Positions 58,243 through 64,000 of a stretch of DNA of 64,000 bases are shown here, one piece after another. The notes under the pieces were generated by a model that worked only from the letters and a program-made list of their open reading frames with translations, had not been told where the DNA came from and did no database searches. Source of the stretch: Sulfuriroseicoccus oceanibius (GTDB lineage: Bacteria; Verrucomicrobiota; Verrucomicrobiia; Verrucomicrobiales; SLCJ01); NCBI RefSeq assembly GCF_010681825.2, contig NZ_CP066776.1:992001-1056000 (forward strand), in the 5' to 3' direction. Position numbers and translations under genes: made by a program. Numbering within the stretch: the stretch's first letter is position 1; each line of letters opens with the position of its first letter.

Positions 58243-59499
58243 TTAGCGGTTCGGGCGGCTCGGCCGGTTGGGTTTTTCCGGTTTGCTGGGCTTGTCTGGT
58301 CGCACGGGCTTTTCCGGGCGTTGGGGTTTCTCAGGGCGGTCCGGCTTTTGTGGACGTTCAGGTTTGTCTGGTCGTTCCGGCTTTTCGGGGCGCTCTGGTT
58401 TTTCCGGTCGTTCCGGCTTGTCCGGACGCTCTGGTTTTTCAGGGCGTTGCGGTTTCTCGGGACGAGTTGGCTTTTCCGGGCGTTGGGCCTTCTCCGGGCG
58501 TTGGGCTCGGTCGGGACGGTCCGCTTTGCCAGATTTCTGCGGGCGCTCGGGTTTGGCTGCATTGCGGGAGTCTGGATTACGGACAGCTGCTCCGCCTCGG
58601 CCAGGTCGGCGGTCGGGGGCTGTGAGCGTGTTCGCTTCCAGTTCGGGATCCTCGATCTGAGAATCTTCAAACACAGGTTTGCCTCGGCCTTTGTGGGTTC
58701 GGTTCTTTCCGGACATCAAGGTCCCGACTTTCACTCCGAGTAGTTCCTGGCTGATTTCGCCCCAGCCGGCACCGGCGGCCCGCATTTCGAGGATGCCGTC
58801 GGCGAGTGCGGGATCCGTGCCGAAGATGGCGCCGGAGAGACTGGCCATATCCGGATTGATTCCCTGTTGCTTGAGCGATTCCTCGGCCATGAGAAGCGTG
58901 AGCTTCACGTTGCCGATTCCCATAGCCCCTGAGCCATTCTCTACCACGACGGTTTCGACGATGGTTTCCATCTGAACGGCGGTCTCTGGAACAGGGTTTC
59001 CTTCGGCGTCGAGCATCGGAGTGCCGTCCGGGTTCACTTTGTAGACCGGGTTCCCCTCGGCATCGAGCACTGGAACTTCGACCGTGGTGGTCTCTGGGAC
59101 TGGATTCCCCTCGGGGTCTACCATTGGGGTTCCATCCGGATTCAGCTTGTAGACCGGGTTGCCGTCGGCGTCGATCAGCGGGGCAGTGACGGGGACTTCG
59201 GTCTCCACTTCATACGAGATGTCACTGCCGCCGCGCAGCGCTTCGGCAAGAGTGAGAGCCTCGCTTTCTCCAAGATCCGGGAAGCTGTCGGCAATGCTGG
59301 ACAACACCTTCCGCTCTCCGGTTGAGAGGGACTTGGGGGATTCAGGTGTTTCACCGATATCCGGCGTGTCGGAGAGATCGGGAGCGACCTCTACTTCGGT
59401 GACTTCCGGGCTGTCTGGAAGGTCTGGAGATTCAATGTCTTGGGCAAATGCGTAGGGGGCGGTGAGGCCGAGGATGCCTGCGATGAGTTTGTAGTTCAT
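58243..59499 (-). CDS. Secreted Pro-rich repeat protein
   Basis: 418 residues. Signal peptide MNYKLIAGILGLTAPYAFA (cleavage near AQD); acidic Pro-rich stretch (SPDLPDSPEVTEVEVAPDLS); a helical segment (STGERKVLSSIADSFPDLGE); two tandem repeats of about 34 residues (VYKLNPDGTPMVDPEGNPVP, VYKVNPDGTPMLDAEGNPVP); a conserved-looking region GIGNVKLTLLMAEESLKQQG and GAGWGEISQELLGVKVGTLM; and about 100 residues of RPEKPERPDKP-type repeats to the C-terminus, very basic and extended. No family recognised. It is cotranscribed with a barrel gene 15 nt upstream. Possible roles: periplasm-spanning spacer, cell-envelope or polymer binding. Confidence 0.75.
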   Translation of the reverse strand: MNYKLIAGILGLTAPYAFAQDIESPDLPDSPEVTEVEVAPDLSDTPDIGETPESPKSLSTGERKVLSSIADSFPDLGESEALTLAEALRGGSDISYEVETEVPVTAPLIDADGNPVYKLNPDGTPMVDPEGNPVPETTTVEVPVLDAEGNPVYKVNPDGTPMLDAEGNPVPETAVQMETIVETVVVENGSGAMGIGNVKLTLLMAEESLKQQGINPDMASLSGAIFGTDPALADGILEMRAAGAGWGEISQELLGVKVGTLMSGKNRTHKGRGKPVFEDSQIEDPELEANTLTAPDRRPGRGGAAVRNPDSRNAAKPERPQKSGKADRPDRAQRPEKAQRPEKPTRPEKPQRPEKPERPDKPERPEKPERPEKPERPDKPERPQKPDRPEKPQRPEKPVRPDKPSKPEKPNRPSRPNR

Positions 59500-59514
59500 G
59501 GGGAATTGGTGGTG

Positions 59515-60309
59515 TTAGAATTCGTAACGGCACTGGATTCCACCTCCGAGGTCGGGGCTGCCGTCGGTCAGACCGAAATAGGTGTAGAACGTGAGTAGGG
59601 TGCTTTCGCTGGCCTTGTAGCCGAGGTAGCTGAAGACCTCGATGGCGTCGTCAGACGACGCGGAGCTGGCCTCCTGGTAGTCCAGTGTGGTGCCGAAGTT
59701 CACGGAGTCGGTGAGTCGGTAGTCGGCACCGATCGATGTGTAGAACACGTTGTTCAGATCCGAGCCGTCCGGATCGCCTTTTATCTTGTAGGCGAGGGTG
59801 GCCATGGGGCTGAGCTTGCCGAGTGGCTTGAAGAAGTCGAGCTGGACGGTGTAGTCGAATGCTCCAGTGCCGAGACCTTTGGCTTCGTCTGCGGTTGGGA
59901 ATTTCACTTTCCCTACCAAGTCGAGATAGAACCAGTCGGATGGGATCGCATCGACTGCGAAGGACTGCTGCAACCAGATGTCGCCGAGGCCGGAGGCGTC
60001 GACTGCCTCCATGCCGCCGGTGACGACGCCGCTGTCGCCACCGCCTACGACCGAGCCTGGACCTTCGATACGCAACCAGGGCACGGTGAGCTTGGTCGTT
60101 GATGCGCCGCGTTGGTAGGAAATGCTGGCTGGAATGAAGAGAATGTTGGTGTCGGCGTCATCGCCATAGCTGCCGGAGCTGTAGTCGATACCGCTGCTGG
60201 CTTGCCATGTGCCGGATTGAGAAGAATCGGAGGCTGCATGGACGGGAGCGGCCAGGGCGATGGCGCCCATCAGGGACGCGACGGTGAGGGATTTGGGGCT
60301 GGGAATCAC
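59515..60309 (-). CDS. Outer-membrane beta-barrel protein (phenol-degradation MetA-like)
   Basis: 264 residues from GTG 60309: signal peptide (SLTVASLMGAIALAAPVHAA), then many alternating beta-strands (TNILFIPASISYQRGASTTK; LTVPWLRIEGPG; GDIWLQQSFAVDAIPSDWF; YLDLVGKVKFPTADE) and a C-terminal QCRYEF ending in Phe, the usual barrel-insertion signal. This fits the PF13557-type putative outer-membrane transporters. A longer frame to 60396 adds 29 residues that do not look like a signal. It pairs with the Pro-rich secreted gene downstream; both are likely one transcript ending at the hairpin near 58193. Confidence 0.75.
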   Translation of the reverse strand: MIPSPKSLTVASLMGAIALAAPVHAASDSSQSGTWQASSGIDYSSGSYGDDADTNILFIPASISYQRGASTTKLTVPWLRIEGPGSVVGGGDSGVVTGGMEAVDASGLGDIWLQQSFAVDAIPSDWFYLDLVGKVKFPTADEAKGLGTGAFDYTVQLDFFKPLGKLSPMATLAYKIKGDPDGSDLNNVFYTSIGADYRLTDSVNFGTTLDYQEASSASSDDAIEVFSYLGYKASESTLLTFYTYFGLTDGSPDLGGGIQCRYEF

Positions 60310-60624
60310 GATGTCTGTGTGGATTTGGTTCGAGCCCGTTGTGGCGGGCATGGGCAGGAGGCATAGCGGTTCCGCGTCTTTATGATCAAGTGTCAATTTT
60401 TCATAACGTGATTATGGTGAGTTGGTTGTGAGCTTTCGTGAGAATTGTCCCGTGAAATCTAAAGACAGTGGTGTGGGTGTGGTGTTGGATCCAAAGTGCA
60501 CGCCATCAAATTTTATGGGGCGAGGGCCTGCGCGACCATTGGGTGGGGAATCATACAGGTTTTGGCATTTCTGGTGGATTTGTGGAAAGAACAGGGGCAC
60601 TTGTCGCTGTTTGATGCTGCGATT

Positions 60625-63597
60625 ATGAGAGTACCGAAGATCATTAAGTCTCTGTCCGGAGCGAGCTGCGTCCTAGCGACGTCGTTTGCGTTGAGTGTGA
60701 GTGCCGCGGAGGCGGCGAGTGTGAATGAGGTAGCGCAGAACTTTGATCCTGCGTCTCACCTCGACCTAACCGGAGGATCGGTCGGCTACCGGATTGGCGG
60801 TGGAGTCGATGCCAGGATCGTCGGATCGACTTTCGAGCAAGTGGTTGGCATGGATGGCAAGATCCGCAGGCCGTTGTCTGATGTGGCCACGCTCGTTACT
60901 TTTGAGCTCACCAAGGATGGAAAGGACAAGCAACTGGTGACGCGCCCGCTGGTGATTCCTGGGCGGATGAAGGCCGTTGCCGGAGCCAACCAAAAGCCGG
61001 CCGTGGTGCCAGCGCTACAGGAATGGGTTGGTAGAAAAGGGAGCTTCTCGGTGTCGGCGGGATCGCGGATTGTCATCCGCAGTGGAGATGGAGCAAAGGG
61101 AAGCCCGTCGTTGCGCGAAAGGATGGACGTTTTTGCAGCGGACCTGCAGGACGTGACCGGGCTGGCGCTTGAGGTCGTTGAGGCGGATGCGGCGAAGGCC
61201 GGGGATATTTTTGTGACGCTGGAATCCAAGGGCGATGCCGCGTCGATCGGTCATGAAGGCTACACGCTTGCGGTGGATGATGTGTTGACCATCGATTCCA
61301 GCGACCCGCTCGGTGCCTTCTGGGCGACGCGTTCGGTGCTCCAAGTCCTCAAGGCGAACGAGAATCAGTTCCCTTGTGGCTATGCGGTGGACTATCCGCA
61401 GTACCCGGTGCGTGGGTTTATGTACGACGTCGGCCGCAAGCCGGCCTCGCTCGAGGCGGTGCAGTCGGTGATGAAGACCATGGCGTGGTACAAGTTGAAC
61501 GATCTTCAGTTGCACCTGAACGATAACTTTATCTGGCTCCACGATTACACTGACATTCCAAACAAAAAGGATGCAACGCCTGAGCAGAAGAAGGCGGCGA
61601 TCAAGGAGGTCATGGATGCCGCTCCCACTGCGTTCCGTTTGGAATCGAGCATCGTTGGTGAGGACGGCACAGCGCTCACCGCGACTGACCATTTCTACAC
61701 CAAGCAGCAGTTTGGTGCGTTGATCGACCAAGGGCGTGAGTACGGAGTGAACATCGTGCCGGAGATCGATGTGCCGGGGCACGCGATGAGCTTGGTGCGT
61801 GTGCGCCCTGACTTGATGTACCGCGGCGGGCTGAGCAAGCCGCACGACGTCGAGCGCGCGGCGATGCTGGATGCATCTGAGGATGTGTTTGATCCGGCAA
61901 CGGGCAGGACCTACCGCGAGGAGACGCTGGATTTCGTGAAGCAGGTCTTTGACGAATATCTGGTCGGCGAAAATGGTGAGGAGCCTGTGTTCCGCGATGC
62001 GGTGGTACACATTGGTACCGACGAATACTATGGCTCGGCGGAAGATTACCGTGCCTTTGCCGATGCCCTGCTCAAGCATGTGAAGTCGCGTGGGTTCACA
62101 CCTCGCCTCTGGGGCAGCTTGCGCGCCAAGCCGGGCAAGACGCCGATCATCAGCGAAGGGGTGCAGATGCACATCTGGTCGCTCTACTGGGCGTCGCCGA
62201 TCGATGCGTTGAACCAAGGGTTCGACGTCATCAACATTCTCGATGGTACGTCGTACATCGTGCCGAACGGGACCGGTAATGTCGGTGGCTATGGCGACTA
62301 TTTGAACCTCGCCAACCTTTATGCTCCAAGCTGGCAGCCGCACATCATGGGCAACGAGAAGGTGATCCCAGGTCACCCTAAGATGCTTGGTGCGCAGTGG
62401 GCGCTGTGGAATGACAACTCGTTCCGCCGTGATACCGGGTTGATCGATTACGATTTGTTCGACCGCATCCAGCAGTCGTGCTCGGTGATGGCGGAGAAGA
62501 CGTGGTCGACCGGTAGCGATCGCTCGTTTGATGAGTTCACGCAGTTGGTGAAGCGGGTCGGCGATGCTCCGGCAACGAATCCGCGATACAATGTGGCGAC
62601 CAAGAAGCCGCTCGCGCTCGATCTGTCCGCAAAAGATGGCCAGCTAGTCGATGGATCGGGCAATGGTTACAATGCCGTGGCTGCGGAGAATGTCGGGTTT
62701 GTCGATGGCGACGGCGGCCAAGTGGTCGAGTTGCGCGGTGGGCGTAGTTTTGTAAAGAACGCGGTGGAGAACATCGCGCCGAATTACGTGGCCGAGTTCC
62801 GCGTCAAGCGGACGTCGGACTCGCAGGCTCCGCAGGTTTTGTTCTCTTCGTTTACTGGTGCGTTTTACGCAGTGCAGAAGGAAACCGGGAAGGTTGGAAT
62901 CACCCGCGACACGTGGGATTACTCGTTCGATTACACATTGCCAGTGGGCGAGTGGGTCACGCTGAAGTTGGTGGCATCCGGTCGTTCGCTGACGTTGTTT
63001 GCCAATGGTGAGGAGATCGGTGCTCCGGTGCGTCACCAGTTTCCAGAGTCGCACAAGTACAATAGCTTCATCTTCCCGGTCGAATACCTCGGCGCGGAGG
63101 AGGACGCGTTTGTCGGCCAGGTGCGTGACGTGAAAGTGACGGTCGAGATTCCAGCTAACATGGATCTTGCGATTCCATCCGGGGATCTTCAAGCGAAGGC
63201 GAGCAGCGAACATGGCGTTGGTGCCGATGGTGATATCACCAAGGTGCTCGATGGCAAGGCGTCGACCTATTGGCACAGCAAATACAGCCCGAAGGATGAG
63301 CTGCCATTTGAGATCAGCCTCAAGCTGCGCAATCCACAGACAGTCGATATGGTGAGCTTCCTGCCACGTCAGGACCATGCCAACGGAGCGATTCAAGGCG
63401 CCGATCTCTTTGCTCGTAATGGCGACGGCGATTGGGAGAAGGTCGCAACCTATTCCGGTGCCGGAACCAGCCGCGACCGTCAGGTCGTTTCGTTCCCCGC
63501 CCGTGAAGTGAGTGATCTCAAGCTGGTCATCACCAACGCCGTTCAGGGCTTCGGCACCATGGCCGAGTTGAATGTCCACCGCGCCGCCGGCGAATAG
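60625..63597 (+). CDS. Secreted beta-N-acetylhexosaminidase (GH20) with LamG-like and F5/8-type C-terminal domains
   Basis: About 990 residues: signal peptide (SLSGASCVLATSFALSVSAA), a GH20b N-terminal domain (about 140-240), and the GH20 barrel: RGFMYDVGRKPASLEAVQSV, KLNDLQLHLNDNFIWLHDY, VPEIDVPGHAMSLVRVRPDL and VHIGTDEYYG with the Asp-Glu catalytic pair (about residue 470). Then a LamG/concanavalin-like domain (about 665-830) and a discoidin-type domain (about 845-985; KVLDGKASTYWHSKYSPKDE). It removes terminal GlcNAc or GalNAc from glycans such as chitin oligomers or mucin-type sugars. The start is placed at the ATG giving the signal peptide; transcription diverges from the barrel operon. 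Confidence 0.9.
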   Translation: MRVPKIIKSLSGASCVLATSFALSVSAAEAASVNEVAQNFDPASHLDLTGGSVGYRIGGGVDARIVGSTFEQVVGMDGKIRRPLSDVATLVTFELTKDGKDKQLVTRPLVIPGRMKAVAGANQKPAVVPALQEWVGRKGSFSVSAGSRIVIRSGDGAKGSPSLRERMDVFAADLQDVTGLALEVVEADAAKAGDIFVTLESKGDAASIGHEGYTLAVDDVLTIDSSDPLGAFWATRSVLQVLKANENQFPCGYAVDYPQYPVRGFMYDVGRKPASLEAVQSVMKTMAWYKLNDLQLHLNDNFIWLHDYTDIPNKKDATPEQKKAAIKEVMDAAPTAFRLESSIVGEDGTALTATDHFYTKQQFGALIDQGREYGVNIVPEIDVPGHAMSLVRVRPDLMYRGGLSKPHDVERAAMLDASEDVFDPATGRTYREETLDFVKQVFDEYLVGENGEEPVFRDAVVHIGTDEYYGSAEDYRAFADALLKHVKSRGFTPRLWGSLRAKPGKTPIISEGVQMHIWSLYWASPIDALNQGFDVINILDGTSYIVPNGTGNVGGYGDYLNLANLYAPSWQPHIMGNEKVIPGHPKMLGAQWALWNDNSFRRDTGLIDYDLFDRIQQSCSVMAEKTWSTGSDRSFDEFTQLVKRVGDAPATNPRYNVATKKPLALDLSAKDGQLVDGSGNGYNAVAAENVGFVDGDGGQVVELRGGRSFVKNAVENIAPNYVAEFRVKRTSDSQAPQVLFSSFTGAFYAVQKETGKVGITRDTWDYSFDYTLPVGEWVTLKLVASGRSLTLFANGEEIGAPVRHQFPESHKYNSFIFPVEYLGAEEDAFVGQVRDVKVTVEIPANMDLAIPSGDLQAKASSEHGVGADGDITKVLDGKASTYWHSKYSPKDELPFEISLKLRNPQTVDMVSFLPRQDHANGAIQGADLFARNGDGDWEKVATYSGAGTSRDRQVVSFPAREVSDLKLVITNAVQGFGTMAELNVHRAAGE

Positions 63598-63621
63598 CAA
63601 GTTCGCTGAAGTTTGAATCCG

Positions 63622-63657
63622 AAGAACGCGCCTCTAACCGGGCGCGTTCTTTTTTTG
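63622..63657 (+). terminator. Terminator of the GH20 gene
   Basis: AAGAACGCGCC-TCTAACC-GGGCGCGTTCTT hairpin then TTTTTTT, 25 nt after the stop. Confidence 0.92.
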
Positions 63658-63804
63658 AGTGACGGTGTCCCCAGCGTCGGGGGGCACCGTGGGACGACAT
63701 ATGAGGGTAGGGGACTGTGGAGAGTGGTCGCTGCGCTCCTTGTGTTGGAGTCGACGGGGACGTCGAGCCTCCAATTGAAATCGCGCCGCTGTGGTGGGCG
63801 GGTA

Positions 63805-64000
63805 TTACCGCACACCCGCCACGGGGCGGACTTGGTAGCGTTGCAGGCCGGCGACGGCGAGCAGGACGAGGATGCCGCCGCCGATGATGCCGGCGCCCGG
63901 GGATTCTCCTGGGATGAAGAGCGTGGAGAGTGTCACGCCTGAGACGGGGATGAAGAAGCGGTAGGCGGCGAGGAGGTTGACCGGGAATTTGGTGGTGAGC
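63805..64000 (-). CDS. EamA/DMT-type transporter (partial, runs off the right edge)
   Basis: The minus-strand frame ends at TAA 63805-63807. The visible C-terminus (TKFPVNLLAAYRFFIPVSGV, TLSTLFIPGESPGAGIIGGG, ILVLLAVAGLQRYQVRP) matches the last two helices and GxxGGxLI-like motif of drug/metabolite transporters of the EamA group. The N-terminal part is outside the window. The substrate is unknown. Confidence 0.75.
   Translation of the reverse strand, partial: LTTKFPVNLLAAYRFFIPVSGVTLSTLFIPGESPGAGIIGGGILVLLAVAGLQRYQVRPVAGVR

Noticed and set aside
58268-58743. Gly/Ser/Phe-rich plus-strand frames over the Pro-rich repeat gene
   Set aside because: They are the antisense of the RPEKPE repeats; the minus-strand frame has a signal peptide, an operon partner and a terminator.

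Overview
The window is a stretch of bacterial chromosome, most likely from the Verrucomicrobiota (Verrucomicrobiales-like). Signs of this are a PEP-CTERM sorting tail (about 37204-37779), a secreted GH20 hexosaminidase with carbohydrate-binding-type C-terminal domains, dispersed 'ATCCGCAGAT..CGCAGATT' repeats, and a full secE-nusG-rplKAJL-rpoBC cluster. The taxonomic call is inference from gene style, not from an rRNA gene; none is present. All four tRNA genes carry an encoded CCA end.

Layout. 1-5000: a partial FAD oxidoreductase and cardiolipin synthase on the minus strand, then threonine ammonia-lyase and a UbiA-family prenyltransferase on the plus strand. 5000-15200: a repeat-rich accessory zone holding a membrane-anchored GTPase, an IS256-type insertion sequence, peptide deformylase, a cold-shock/DUF1294 protein, a NERD protein, a decayed two-gene PD-(D/E)XK nuclease operon, and a second insertion sequence with doubled ends. 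15200-25700: a copper/heavy-metal resistance island of six co-oriented genes (Cys-rich secreted protein, YHS-like lipoprotein, CusC-, CusB- and CusA-like efflux parts, and a CopA-type P1B ATPase), bounded by the second IS and a tRNA-Arg(CCU). 26000-33400: CHAD protein, MFS transporter, tRNA-Thr(UGU), a small conserved-looking ORF, CPBP protease and bioA, interrupted by three kinds of tandem repeats. 33400-41500: comF, accD, folC, sufE-like, a PEP-CTERM protein, a three-gene ABC module and a metallophosphoesterase. 41700-55500: tRNA-Thr(GGU), tuf, tRNA-Trp, secE, nusG, rplK, rplA, rplJ, rplL, rpoB, rpoC, the highly expressed core. 55500-58200: an accessory patch with duplicated pieces of the rpoC end and of the rpoC terminator region around unrecognised ORFs. 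58200-64000: a two-gene operon (outer-membrane barrel plus Pro-rich repeat protein), the divergent GH20 gene, and the end of an EamA-type transporter.

The most unusual part is 55466-58160. It holds a 149-bp internal segment of rpoC (roughly 93% identical, same length) and a more diverged copy of the post-rpoC terminator and flank. Both copies sit directly after the same 23-bp sequence. The rpoC fragment runs straight into what looks like the C-terminal tail of a PEP-CTERM protein. Unrecognised ORFs lie between. This looks like repeated insertion or duplication at the rpoC 3' end by an unknown mechanism. Other points of interest are the decayed nuclease operon with an in-frame TGA, the paired barrel/Pro-rich operon, and the two-phase octamer and 13-mer arrays.
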